DNA from: Vulcanimicrobiota bacterium
GTDB lineage: Bacteria > Vulcanimicrobiota > Vulcanimicrobiia > Vulcanimicrobiales > Vulcanimicrobiaceae
Length of the DNA: 64,000 nucleotides
Reading direction: 5' to 3'
Assembly (NCBI GenBank): GCA_003168375.1
Contig: PMSI01000002.1
Location: 124,001 to 188,000 of the forward strand
Shown: positions 36,203 to 44,658 of the stretch, piece by piece
Layout: every line of letters starts with the position of its first letter
Position numbering within the stretch: position 1 is the stretch's first letter
The notes under the pieces: generated by a model
Seen by the model: only the letters and a program-made list of their open reading frames with translations
Told to the model about the DNA's origin: nothing
Databases searched by the model: none
Made by a program: the position numbers and the translations under genes

Positions 36203-36344
36203 GTTCGCGTGCGCGGGAAGCCGGTTTGAATCCGGCACGGTCGCGCCACTGTCAGCGGGGAGCCGCTGCGGTCACGGCCCGGAAGGGTTGGAAGGCCGCA
36301 GCACCAGGCATCGATCCGCGAAGTCAGGATACCGGCGCGCGAAC
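36203..36344 (+). promoter_or_regulatory. cobalamin riboswitch upstream of btuB
   Basis: The core GGGAAgccGGTttgAATCC (about 36213-36232) followed by GCGCCACTGTCA is the conserved B12-aptamer segment, and GAAGTCAGGATAC (36319-36331) is the B12 box. The outer stem pairs GTTCGCG (36203-36209) with CGCGAAC (36338-36344). Downstream, CCCT near 36356 can pair with the AGGG of the ribosome binding site before btuB, suggesting translational control. Adenosylcobalamin binding would repress btuBCD. Confidence 0.88.
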
Positions 36345-36380
36345 GTTTGCCTCCACCCTCGCGTCAAAGGGAAGGACTCG

Positions 36381-38288
36381 ATGACGTTCCGCACGTTGGC
36401 GGCGATGACCGCCGCACTCACGGCACTCGGCGCCGTACCCGCGCTCGCGCAATCCGCGCCCGCGCCGGCCCCTTCACCATCCGTCTCACCGCTGCCCGAG
36501 ATCGGGCGCGTGCAGACCTCCGACCGTCGCGACGAACCGCTTCGCGACGTCGTGAAGACGACGTTCGTCGTCACCAAAGCCGAGATGATTCGCCGCGGCG
36601 ATCAGACGGTGGCCGACGCGCTCGCGCGCGTGCCGGGACTGAACGTCCAGCACAACGGTCCGCTCGGCACGCTCTCGGATCTCACGCTCGACGGGTACCG
36701 CACGAATCAGATTCTCCTGCTGATCGACGGCCGGCCGGCCGGCGGCGAGCAGGTCGCGTTTCCGGCGATCGATACGATGTCGACCACCGGCATCGAGCGC
36801 ATCGAGATCGTCGAAGGCGGCGGCGCGACGCTCTACGGAACGGGCGCGCTCGGGGGCGTGATCAACATCATCACGACCGGCGGCGTCGGCCTGCGCACCC
36901 ACCCGCGGATCGCGCTGAACGCCGACTCGCTCGGCGGACGCAGCATCGCGTTCGAGAACGGCACGTTCGCGTTCGAACGCCGCGTGAGCCCCAACCGCTT
37001 CGCCTTTCCGGCGATCGGTCCGGTCGCCGCCGGTTCTGCGGTGAACGACGACGACAGGGCAACGACGGCGCGCTTTACGACCGCCGGACGGATCGGGTCG
37101 CTGCGCATCGACGGGAGCGCCGGTTTGCACGACGACCATCTTGGCGCACCGGGCGACGTGGCGTTCCCGCCGGTTTCGCGGACCGCTCGCGAGAACACCA
37201 CGACCGGCGATGCGCGCGTGCGGCTGGGGCTCGAGCGCGCGCGCTCCTCGACGACACTCGAGTTCAGCGGGACGACCCTGACCTCGACGTATTCGTTCGA
37301 TCCGAACGACCCGGCCGTCGCCGCCTTCAACCTGTTCGGCGGAACGACACAGATCACGCGTGAAGGCCGCGTGCAGGCCAGCCTGCGCAACGTCGTTCAG
37401 AGCGATACGTCGACGCTGGTGGCAGGGATCGACCTCGCGCGCGGAGTCGGTCGCGTCGACGACGGCCTTGCGCCGGCGACGCTCGGCTTCGCGCAGACCG
37501 CGGCGTACGCCCAGGAATCGTTCACGGTCACCGGCGGCACGCGGTTCGATCTCGGCGTGCGCGGCGAGCGCGACGGCGGATACGGCGGGATCGTCGCACC
37601 GTCGCTCGGCGCGCGCATCCCGCTCGGCGGCGGCGTACAGCTCCGCGCAAACTACGCCACCGGGTTCCGCGCCCCCAACATCACCGACCTCGCCTTCCCG
37701 ACGTTCTCGAACCCGAATTTGCGGCCGGAGCGTTCGCACGGCGGTGACCTTTCGCTGGCCGCGCCGCTGCTCGGCGGGGCTTCGCTGCGCTGGTTCGTCG
37801 AGAACGGGAACGACTTGATCGCAACGAACTCGAACTACGATTTCAGTTTGCCGACCTCGGGTTCAAATCCGTTCCTGATCAACGTCGAGCGCTTCTCGAT
37901 CGCCGGATTCGTCGGCACGATTCACAGCCGCCCGTTCCACGGCTTTACGACCTCGCTCGCGCTGACCGACACCTACCGCGCGCTCGACCTGACCGGGACC
38001 GCGGTGCGCCTCGCACGCCGTCCGGTGATCGCGAGCGACCTAACGCTGGAGTACGCGAACGCACGGCAGGGCGTGCTCGACGCGGCGGGATTCCTCGCGC
38101 ACGTCGTCGGCCCGCACGATACGCCGGACACCGAGTACACACGAGTCGATGCGTACGTGCGCTTCCGCGCCGCTCCGGGCGCGCTGCTTTCGCTGCGCGC
38201 GTTCAATCTGGGCGACGCACGCTACGCCGACGTCTCCGGATTTCCGATGCCGGGGCGCTCGTTCGCGCTCGAGCTCTCGACGCGCTGA
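36381..38288 (+). CDS. btuB: TonB-dependent vitamin B12 outer-membrane receptor
   Basis: A 635-residue outer-membrane barrel. It has a signal peptide (MTFRTLAAMTAALTALGAVPALA). The plug domain shows VVTKAEMIRRGDQTVADALARVPG, LDGYRTNQILLLIDGRP and IERIEIVEGGGATLYG. The TonB box would be near the N-terminus but is not clear. The barrel contains YATGFRAPNITDL and NLRPERSHG, standard receptor motifs. AAGGGAAGG upstream fixes ATG 36381, 36 bp after the riboswitch. The final residues (ALELSTR) lack the usual terminal aromatic. Regulation and neighbours point to cobalamin. Confidence 0.92.
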   Translation: MTFRTLAAMTAALTALGAVPALAQSAPAPAPSPSVSPLPEIGRVQTSDRRDEPLRDVVKTTFVVTKAEMIRRGDQTVADALARVPGLNVQHNGPLGTLSDLTLDGYRTNQILLLIDGRPAGGEQVAFPAIDTMSTTGIERIEIVEGGGATLYGTGALGGVINIITTGGVGLRTHPRIALNADSLGGRSIAFENGTFAFERRVSPNRFAFPAIGPVAAGSAVNDDDRATTARFTTAGRIGSLRIDGSAGLHDDHLGAPGDVAFPPVSRTARENTTTGDARVRLGLERARSSTTLEFSGTTLTSTYSFDPNDPAVAAFNLFGGTTQITREGRVQASLRNVVQSDTSTLVAGIDLARGVGRVDDGLAPATLGFAQTAAYAQESFTVTGGTRFDLGVRGERDGGYGGIVAPSLGARIPLGGGVQLRANYATGFRAPNITDLAFPTFSNPNLRPERSHGGDLSLAAPLLGGASLRWFVENGNDLIATNSNYDFSLPTSGSNPFLINVERFSIAGFVGTIHSRPFHGFTTSLALTDTYRALDLTGTAVRLARRPVIASDLTLEYANARQGVLDAAGFLAHVVGPHDTPDTEYTRVDAYVRFRAAPGALLSLRAFNLGDARYADVSGFPMPGRSFALELSTR

Positions 38289-38294
38289 CGAGAT

Positions 38295-39284
38295 ATGCGC
38301 GTGTTGCGCCTGGCGGCGCTCGCCGCGCTCGTGCCGCTCGCGATGCTGATCGGCATCGCGTTCGGCGGGGCAGCGCTCGCGCCGGACGCGCTCGTACACG
38401 CGCTGCTGCACCCCTCGAGCGGCGGCGATGCGGCGACGATCGTGTGGCAATTGCGCGTCCCGCGCGTCGCGATCGCCGCCGTCGTCGGCGCGTCGCTGGC
38501 GCTCGCCGGAACGCTGCTGCAGGCGCTGCTGCGCAATCCCATCGTCGACCCCTACCTCACCGGCGTCGCGAGCGGTGCCGGCGCATCGATCGCGATCGCC
38601 GCGACGATCGGCGTCGCACCGGTGCTCGTTCCGCCGCTCGGCTTCGGCTCTGGGCTCGCAACCGCGGTGCTAGTCGCCGTGCTCGCGCGCCGCGGTCCGC
38701 GGCTCGACGCCGAGCGGCTCGTCCTCGCCGGCGTCTCGCTCTCCGCGCTGCTCGCGGCGATCGTCACCCTGGCGATCGAACGGCTCGCGCGCGGGACGGC
38801 GAGCGAAGCGATCCTCGCGTGGCTCGCCGGCTCACTCGCGGGCCGCGGCTGGAGCGATCTCGGCGCGGCCGCGCCGGAAGCGATCCTCGGCGCGCTGCTC
38901 GGCGCAGCGACGATCCCGGCGCTCAACGTGCTCCGGCTCGGCGAAGGGCGCGCTGCCTCGCTCGGCGTCGACGTCGTTCGATTGCAGTGGGCACTGCTGG
39001 TCGCTTCAACGCTGCTGACGGCGGCGGCCGTCGCCCTCGCCGGGCTGGTCGGCTTCGTCGGACTCGTCGTTCCGCATCTGGCGCGCCGCGTCGTCGGCGC
39101 AGACCTGCGCATGCTCGTACCGGCGAGCGTGCTGGTGGGCGCATCGCTCGTGGTCCTTGCCGACGCCCTCGCACGCACGCTCGCTGCGCCGGCGGAAGTA
39201 CCCCTTGGGGTGCTGCTCGCCTTCATCGGGGTCCCGACGTTCTTGGTGCTCTATTTGCGTGGGGCCGCACGTGCCTATGCGTGA
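38295..39284 (+). CDS. btuC: FecCD/BtuC-type ABC permease
   Basis: A 329-residue inner-membrane permease with about ten helices. Conserved elements are LRVPRVAIAAVVGASLALAGTLLQALLRNP, GVASGAGASIAIA, LGVDVVRLQW and GLVGFVGLVVPHLARRVVG, the last being the coupling-helix region that contacts the ATPase. It begins 6 bp after btuB and ends overlapping the region of the next start; it would move cobalamin across the inner membrane with BtuD and BtuF. Confidence 0.92.
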   Translation: MRVLRLAALAALVPLAMLIGIAFGGAALAPDALVHALLHPSSGGDAATIVWQLRVPRVAIAAVVGASLALAGTLLQALLRNPIVDPYLTGVASGAGASIAIAATIGVAPVLVPPLGFGSGLATAVLVAVLARRGPRLDAERLVLAGVSLSALLAAIVTLAIERLARGTASEAILAWLAGSLAGRGWSDLGAAAPEAILGALLGAATIPALNVLRLGEGRAASLGVDVVRLQWALLVASTLLTAAAVALAGLVGFVGLVVPHLARRVVGADLRMLVPASVLVGASLVVLADALARTLAAPAEVPLGVLLAFIGVPTFLVLYLRGAARAYA

Positions 39285-39294
39285 GAGCGGCGCG

Positions 39295-40068
39295 ATGACG
39301 CTGACCCTCGAGCGGGTCGAGATCGAGCGCGGCGGGCGAACCCTGCTGCGTGACGTCTCGCTCCTGCTCGGAGGCGGCGTCGTCGCCGTCGTCGGCCCGA
39401 ACGGGGTCGGCAAGACGACGCTCCTGCGCGCGATGGCGGGCTCGCTCGCCGTCGCCGCCGGTTCGATCGCCCTCGACGGCGTCCCGATTCGCTCGCTCGA
39501 TCCGCGCGATCGCGCTCGCCGCGTCGCACTGGTCGATCCGACGGAGCCGGTGCTCGCGGCGCTGACGGTTGCGGACGCCGTCGCGTCGGCGCGCTTTCCG
39601 CACCACCGCTGGTGGGAGTGGGAGGCGACCGAGGACGACGCCGCCGCCGTCGACGATGCGCTCGCGCGCACCGGGATGAGCGCGTTCCGCGACCGCGAGC
39701 TGGGGACGCTCTCCGCCGGCGAGCGGCAACGCGTGTGGATCGCCCTGGCGATCGCGCAGCGCGCCGGCGTCGTGCTCCTCGACGAACCCACCTCGCACTT
39801 GGACCTCAAAGCCTCGGTCGAGACGCTGCTGTTGGTGCGCGAGCTCGCCGCCGGCGGCGCGCTGGTCGTGGCGGTGCTGCATCAGCTCGAAGAGGCGGCG
39901 GCGTTCGCCGACCGCGTCGTCGTGCTCGGCCGCGAGCGGGTGATCGCCGACGGCACGCCCGAGCACGCGCTGACCTCGCAGAACATCGAGGACGCGTTCG
40001 GCGTCGTCGTCACGGTGGAACGCCGCCCCGAAGGGCTGGCGTTTCACCGCAACGTTTCCGGCGGCTAG
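39295..40068 (+). CDS. btuD: ABC transporter ATP-binding protein, cobalamin uptake
   Basis: A 257-residue ATPase. Walker A is GPNGVGKTT, the signature motif LSAGERQR, Walker B VVLLDEPTSHLD and the H-loop AVLHQ. I favour ATG 39295; an ATG at 39277 in frame would overlap btuC. The stop TAG (40066-40068) lies in a CTAG that also supplies the stop of the convergent porin gene. Energises BtuC. Confidence 0.92.
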   Translation: MTLTLERVEIERGGRTLLRDVSLLLGGGVVAVVGPNGVGKTTLLRAMAGSLAVAAGSIALDGVPIRSLDPRDRARRVALVDPTEPVLAALTVADAVASARFPHHRWWEWEATEDDAAAVDDALARTGMSAFRDRELGTLSAGERQRVWIALAIAQRAGVVLLDEPTSHLDLKASVETLLLVRELAAGGALVVAVLHQLEEAAAFADRVVVLGRERVIADGTPEHALTSQNIEDAFGVVVTVERRPEGLAFHRNVSGG

Positions 40069-41288
40069 AACTTCACCAGGACTTGCGCCGCGATGCTTTG
40101 CATCGTGCTGTGCAGCGAGCCGATGGAGTCCGCCCAAACCGCGTGGTTCGAGGAATCGCTGCGTCCCTCGATGCGGAAAACGAGCGGTGCCGAAGGCGCG
40201 TACGCCAGCGTCAGCGTTCCCTCGCGCCACTGCTGGTCGAATCCGGTGCGGTATCCCCCGTTGTCGGTGAACGTCTCGCCGCGCAGCGTCGCCGAGAGCT
40301 TGTCGGTGAGCTGGTACGTCGCGTAGCCGGCGAAGCCGTTCCACGTCGCCGTGCCGAGCCCGCCACGGATCGGTACCAACGCACCGGTCGAATCGACCAG
40401 CGGCGCCGCAGTCTGCCGGCCGGTGTCGAAGTTGCCGACGAGCGTGAACTTCGGCGTCGCCTTGAACGTCGCCACGACGTCGACCAGCGCACGATGTCCG
40501 GCCGGCGAGTCGCCGGTCGCCGACCACATGCTGTTCGAGAACCGTTCCATTCCGAAGTACCCCTGCGCGGTCACCGTCAGGACGCTGCCGTTGTAGGCAA
40601 GGCCCAGCTCCGCGGTCCTCGGGCCGCCCGGACCTTTGAGATTGTCCCACCCGTTGTTCACGCCGGCGATCGCGGTGAACATCGAGCTTGCCGTATAGGT
40701 CAGGCGCGCGCCGGTATGCGTGAACGGCACGGCGTAGCCGAACAGGATCGAGCGCGAGATGTTCGCGTCGGCGGGATCTTCGATGACCTCCGCGCCGGCC
40801 AGCGTCTCGAACTTACCGGCCTGGAACGCGAACGGGCCGCTGGTATAGCCAAGGTAGGCCTGCGTGATGTCGAACGCGGTCTGCAGCGCGTTTGGATTGT
40901 TGGCGTACGGATACGACGCGATCACGTTCGCATTCGTTCCTGCCGTGAGCTCGAGCTTGCCGAAGACCGGACCGTTCTTCTGGAGTTGGACGTTGACCGC
41001 ATTGAGCATCGGCTGGCGGCTGATCGTGTCGAAGACGCGCGAGACTCCGCCGTTGGCGAACGAGAACCCGGCCGTTCCCGGCCCAAGCGACGAAGCGTTG
41101 TACGACGCTGCCGCGAACCCCGAGGCTTGCCACGCACGCGGCGTCGGCGAGGGTGACGGTGTCGGAGATGGCGACGCGGCGGCGGCCGGCGCGGCGGTCG
41201 CGGCCGCCAGGGTCGGACTCGTCTGCGCCAAGGCCGGGACGGCGCTGAGGGCGCATGCGGCTGTCAAGGCCGCGACCAGTGTTTTCAA
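40065..41288 (-). CDS. porin-like outer-membrane beta-barrel
   Basis: About 407 residues. A signal peptide follows the probable TTG start at 41288 (KTLVAALTAACALSAVPALA), with a strong AGGAGGAGG just upstream; an earlier start at 41315 is possible. An Ala/Ser/Pro linker precedes about 330 residues of alternating beta-strands (GPFAFQAGKFETLAGAEVIE, SRSILFGYAVPFTHTGARLTY, LSATLRGETFTDNGGYRTGF) that match the BBP2/OmpL-type putative porin family, ending in LVKF with the C-terminal Phe needed for barrel assembly. It probably allows passive solute diffusion. Convergent with btuD, sharing a CTAG stop palindrome. Confidence 0.83.
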   Translation of the reverse strand: MKTLVAALTAACALSAVPALAQTSPTLAAATAAPAAAASPSPTPSPSPTPRAWQASGFAAASYNASSLGPGTAGFSFANGGVSRVFDTISRQPMLNAVNVQLQKNGPVFGKLELTAGTNANVIASYPYANNPNALQTAFDITQAYLGYTSGPFAFQAGKFETLAGAEVIEDPADANISRSILFGYAVPFTHTGARLTYTASSMFTAIAGVNNGWDNLKGPGGPRTAELGLAYNGSVLTVTAQGYFGMERFSNSMWSATGDSPAGHRALVDVVATFKATPKFTLVGNFDTGRQTAAPLVDSTGALVPIRGGLGTATWNGFAGYATYQLTDKLSATLRGETFTDNGGYRTGFDQQWREGTLTLAYAPSAPLVFRIEGRSDSSNHAVWADSIGSLHSTMQSIAAQVLVKF

Positions 41289-41598
41289 ACCTCCTCCTAA
41301 CGAAGGTGCGCACAAAAGAAACCGAGCCCCGGCGTCATCGGCATGACGAGGGCTGCCGAGGCTAATACCCAGGCGGTATCGCCGGCGCTGATCTTGTCCA
41401 CGTGCTCATTCTAGGTGGCCTGCGGACGCGCGCCATTGGGGATTTGACAAACGTTTTGGTGATCGCGCTCGACAATTCGTCGGGCTTGCGGAGCACGTCG
41501 ATGAATGTCGCACGCCATACGGAACCACAGCACCGCCGGGTCGCTCGACAAATGGCGAACGCACGCGCGCTCGTGCTTTGCGAGCAAGCCCGCGTGCG

Positions 41599-41985
41599 TT
41601 AGCGCTTTGCGATCTCGTGCACGTCCTCGGAGGTGACCCAACCGTAACGGCCTTTGCTCGGACCGTTGGTCATGCGGATCCCGATCGCGTCGCGCGCATC
41701 GCCGGACTTCGTGCGAACGAGGCCGGGATAACACTGAACGATGACCGCCCTCGTGCCGGGTTTGGCGAGGAGCGTGTGGACGACGACCTCGTGGCTGTCT
41801 CCCCAATTGCCGCCGGCGTAGTCGACGACGCGCTGCTTCGTGTCCCAGACGAACACGTCAGGGTCCAACTCGCCCGACTTCAGATAGACGGCGTGGCCGA
41901 CCGGGACGGAACCGCACGGCGCCGCTTGCACGGGATAACCCAGCGCGGCGAGCAAGGCGAGTGCGCCGAGAACGCGGGCGACCAC
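41599..41985 (-). CDS. small secreted SH3-like protein
   Basis: About 128 residues from GTG 41985 (a TTG at 42039 is the alternative). A signal peptide (ARVLGALALLAALGYPVQA) leads to a domain with two cysteines (APCGSVPVG, VIVQCYPG), HEVVVHTLLAKPGTRAVI and the end GRYGWVTSEDVHEI, which reads like a bacterial SH3 domain (WV/SEDV ending). Such domains bind cell-wall or peptide ligands. Divergent from the hydrolase. The 283 bp between it and the porin gene hold no recognisable gene. Confidence 0.6.
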   Translation of the reverse strand: MVARVLGALALLAALGYPVQAAPCGSVPVGHAVYLKSGELDPDVFVWDTKQRVVDYAGGNWGDSHEVVVHTLLAKPGTRAVIVQCYPGLVRTKSGDARDAIGIRMTNGPSKGRYGWVTSEDVHEIAKR

Positions 41986-42074
41986 GAGCGGCGCTTGCGA
42001 CGAGGGTCCCGTGCGGTCCTTGTGGGTACCTCGAAACAAAGCTGGGCCCGCCGTCGTTCCACCGTCAGGACACC

Positions 42075-43031
42075 GTGAAGAGACTCGTTCGACCGCTCCT
42101 TGCCGGCGCCGGCGTAACCGGTGCGATCGCCGCCACGAATCGCGCGCTCAGCAATGCCCCGCTGCCGACGAACGCGCTCGGCGGGACGCCCAGGGCGTGG
42201 AACTGGCGGGGGCGCGAGATCTTCGCCACCGAGGCCGGCTCGGGATCGCTGGTCGTCCTCATCCACGGCGTCTCCACCGGCGCCTCGTCCTACGAATTCC
42301 GCAAGCTGTTCCCGCTGCTCGCCCGGCGCCACCGGGTCGTCGCGTTCGATCTCCTCGGCTGCGGGCTCTCGGAGAAGCCGCGGCTCGCCTACGGCACCGA
42401 GCTCTTCGTCGAGCAGATCGTCGACGCGCTCGATGCGCTGGGCGGCGAGCCTGCCGCGATCGTCGCCTCCTCGCTCGGCGCAGCCTTCGCGATCCGCGCG
42501 GCGAGCCGCGTCCCCGGCCGCATCGCGCAGCTTGCCGCGATCTGCCCGGCCGGGCTCGCCGGTACGTTCGACAAGGGACCGGGCCGTCCGGGCACCGCGA
42601 TCACCGCGTTCTTTCGCTCGCCGCTGATCGGCGAAGCCGCGTTCAACGCGCTCGCCTCACGCGCATCGCTCCGCTGGCTCCTCGAACATCGCGTCTACGG
42701 CGATCCCTCGCACTGCACGCCCCAGATCGTCGACCACTACTACGCCGTAACGCACCAGCCGGGCGCGCGATACGTTCCGGCCGCGCTGGCCGGGGGCGCA
42801 CTCGACTGCAAGATCGCTCGCGATCTGCCGTTCCTCGAAGTGCCGCTTCAGGTGCTTTGGGGCGAGAAAGCGCCCGCGAGCGCGCCACGCGATGACGCCG
42901 ACGAGTTTCTGCGGCTGGCACGCGACGCCCGTGTCGCCACGTTCTCGCAGAGCGGTTTGCTCCCGCACGAAGAAGAACCCGAAGCCGTGGACGCCGCGCT
43001 CGCGTCCTTCCTCAGCCCCGTCGCGCACTGA
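42075..43031 (+). CDS. alpha/beta-fold hydrolase, possibly membrane-anchored
   Basis: A 318-residue protein starting at GTG 42075 with a weakly hydrophobic N-terminus (VRPLLAGAGVTGAIAA). The fold elements are SLVVLIHGVSTGASSYEFRK (HG oxyanion motif), VVAFDLLGCGLSEKP, the nucleophile elbow AIVASSLGAAFAIRA (S-x-S-x-G with Ser central), an acid in the VLWGEKAP region and a late His in SGLLPHEEEPEAV. This is the general lid-type lipase/haloperoxidase-like family; the substrate is not evident. The 22-bp palindrome follows the stop directly. Confidence 0.85.
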   Translation: MKRLVRPLLAGAGVTGAIAATNRALSNAPLPTNALGGTPRAWNWRGREIFATEAGSGSLVVLIHGVSTGASSYEFRKLFPLLARRHRVVAFDLLGCGLSEKPRLAYGTELFVEQIVDALDALGGEPAAIVASSLGAAFAIRAASRVPGRIAQLAAICPAGLAGTFDKGPGRPGTAITAFFRSPLIGEAAFNALASRASLRWLLEHRVYGDPSHCTPQIVDHYYAVTHQPGARYVPAALAGGALDCKIARDLPFLEVPLQVLWGEKAPASAPRDDADEFLRLARDARVATFSQSGLLPHEEEPEAVDAALASFLSPVAH

Positions 43032-43033
43032 AC

Positions 43034-43055
43034 CCGCGTTGACGCGTCAACGCGG
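43034..43055. repeat. 22-bp perfect palindrome with a third half-copy nearby
   Basis: CCGCGTTGACG is followed immediately by its exact reverse complement CGTCAACGCGG (43034-43055). A further direct copy of GTCAACGCGGG lies at about 43090-43100, just before the next start codon. It could be an operator for a dimeric regulator or a bidirectional terminator; no T-run follows on either strand, so I favour an operator. Confidence 0.6.
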
Positions 43056-43104
43056 ATTGACACTTCGTAAGGAATGATCTCGCCGGGTTGTCAACGCGGG
43101 AGCG

Positions 43105-43350
43105 TTGCTCTACGCTGATCTCGTGATTCTGCACCAGCACGCCTTCGCAACGCTGCGTTCTGTGCTCGGCGTTCCCTTGCGTACGTTCCACTACCAGGGC
43201 AGCGGTCTGCCGAACTGCGACGATCACATCTGGCGGTGCGGCTGCGCCGCGCGCGAGAAAGCCGGGATGTGCGATCTCACGCCCTGCGGTGCGCACACCG
43301 ACCTGAACCGGACGGCGTTTCTTCGCGCGGCCTGGGCCGGCCGCCGCTAA
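43105..43350 (+). CDS. small Cys/His-rich protein
   Basis: About 81 residues from TTG 43105. The C-terminal half is cysteine- and histidine-dense: LPNCDDHIWRCGCAAREKAG and MCDLTPCGAHTDL, six cysteines and several histidines in 40 residues, suggesting metal binding or disulfides. No family is recognised. A GTG at 43123 is an alternative start. The gene lies right after a palindrome and its stop overlaps that of the convergent pilin gene (CTAA, 43347-43350). Coding bias is consistent with a real gene but evidence is moderate. Confidence 0.5.
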   Translation: MLYADLVILHQHAFATLRSVLGVPLRTFHYQGSGLPNCDDHIWRCGCAAREKAGMCDLTPCGAHTDLNRTAFLRAAWAGRR

Positions 43351-44108
43351 GGCGACGGGCGATTTCCGTTCGACCAGCGCGCGCCTGCGCGCAGGTCGGC
43401 GTCAGGATCCGGAGGCGCGGCGTTCGCGCACGAGCCGGCGCCGTCGTGACACTCGTAACGCACGTGGATCAGCGTGCCGCCGGCCGGCCACGGACTCGCC
43501 GCGGGCGCCGTCGGCGAACCGCTGAGCGTATCCCCGCCGACGTCGCCTTCGTGGGCGGGTGCTGCGAGCGCATTCGCGCTCGCCGGATCGCCGGCCGCCG
43601 CGTCCTTTCGTCCGACGACCGCGCTGTACGGCGGCTCGACGAAGAGCCGCAGCGTGACGAACTGATCGCGCTGTGCGAGTGTCGCGCCGGCCGCATCGAG
43701 AACACGCGCCGTGACGCGCAGCGAGGCGCGCGACTCGGCGACGTTCCCGTTGCACTGCAGCCACCCGATCGTGTCCGGGGCGCTCGGCGGTTCGGAGGGA
43801 GCGGAACACGACGGCGGCGCGAGCGTCGTCGGCGTCACCTCGTAGGCGACGGTGAGACCCGCGCCGCCTGATCCGTCGCTGGGGTCCGCGGGATACGTCC
43901 GGTGCAGCGAGCTCGCCGGCGGCGTGCCTTGCGCGATCGCGGTTTGCAGGGCGACTTGATAGTCCGCGACCGCGTCCTGCATCGCGGCCTCCACCGCGTG
44001 GTCGGCGGCGGCGTGGACGCCCGAGCGTCCGAATGCGGCGGCGGCATCGAGCATCGTCGCCGCGAGCAGACCGATCGCGACGACAAGCCACAGCGTCGTG
44101 CCGAGCAC
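43347..44108 (-). CDS. pilus/secretion-associated protein with single membrane helix
   Basis: A 253-residue protein from GTG 44108, starting one base after the preceding pseudopilin stop. An N-terminal transmembrane segment (GTTLWLVVAIGLLAATMLDA) precedes a mostly extracytoplasmic Ala/Gly/Pro-rich domain with HAAADHAVEAAMQDAVADYQ, LQCNGNVAESRASLRVTARV and FVTLRLFVEPPYSAV. It lacks the GFTLxE prepilin site but its position third in a pseudopilin run and its PilX/GspK-like helix plus globular part suggest a minor pilin or tip protein. Stop is shared in a CTAA overlap with the convergent gene. Confidence 0.6.
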   Translation of the reverse strand: MLGTTLWLVVAIGLLAATMLDAAAAFGRSGVHAAADHAVEAAMQDAVADYQVALQTAIAQGTPPASSLHRTYPADPSDGSGGAGLTVAYEVTPTTLAPPSCSAPSEPPSAPDTIGWLQCNGNVAESRASLRVTARVLDAAGATLAQRDQFVTLRLFVEPPYSAVVGRKDAAAGDPASANALAAPAHEGDVGGDTLSGSPTAPAASPWPAGGTLIHVRYECHDGAGSCANAAPPDPDADLRAGARWSNGNRPSP

Positions 44109-44109
44109 G

Positions 44110-44658
44110 CTACATCCGCGCCGGCGGAGCGATGTCGCGATGCACGACCTGTCCGGGCGGGTACGCCGACGGCGGCAGCGTCTCGGCCAGCGTGACGGTC
44201 GCGGCATCGTCGTCCGGAATCGTGCCGTCGGCCGCGACGCGGCACGGATCGCGCGGATACGTCACGACCACGACGAAGCGCTCGTTCGGCGCGTCGTACG
44301 TCGCCGCCACCGGAAGCTGCAGCACGCGCGGCGCGTTCGCACCGCAGAGCGCGCTGGCGCGGAGCTGCGCGCCGGCGACGTAGGTGCTCGGGCCGGGCAC
44401 GAGCGCCCACGAGCGGTCGGCCAGCAGCGCGGTTCCGTCCTGCACGGGCGACGATGCGTACGCGATCGCAGCGCGCGCTCGCGCCATCGCGTTCTCGCCG
44501 GCCATCAGCGCGACGTCACGCGCACCGCCCGGGGCCGCGTTGCGCGCGACCGCCGCGAACGCGCCGAGCGCCGCCGCGCTCGCCAGCGCGAGGATCCCGA
44601 CGCACAGCAGCAGCTCCAGCAGGGTGAAGCCGCGCTCATCCGTTCGCGTAGAAGCCAC
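44110..44658 (-). CDS. type IV/II prepilin-like protein
   Basis: About 182 residues from GTG 44658. The prepilin peptidase site is clear: RTDERGFTLLELLLCVGILA, with Gly before Phe+1 and the conserved Glu+5. The hydrophobic helix continues with LASAAALGAFAAVARNAA. The globular C-terminal part contains NERFVVVVTYPRDPC. It overlaps the upstream pseudopilin by 23 bp. Member of a minor-pilin operon for type IV pili or type II secretion. Confidence 0.82.
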   Translation of the reverse strand: MASTRTDERGFTLLELLLCVGILALASAAALGAFAAVARNAAPGGARDVALMAGENAMARARAAIAYASSPVQDGTALLADRSWALVPGPSTYVAGAQLRASALCGANAPRVLQLPVAATYDAPNERFVVVVTYPRDPCRVAADGTIPDDDAATVTLAETLPPSAYPPGQVVHRDIAPPARM

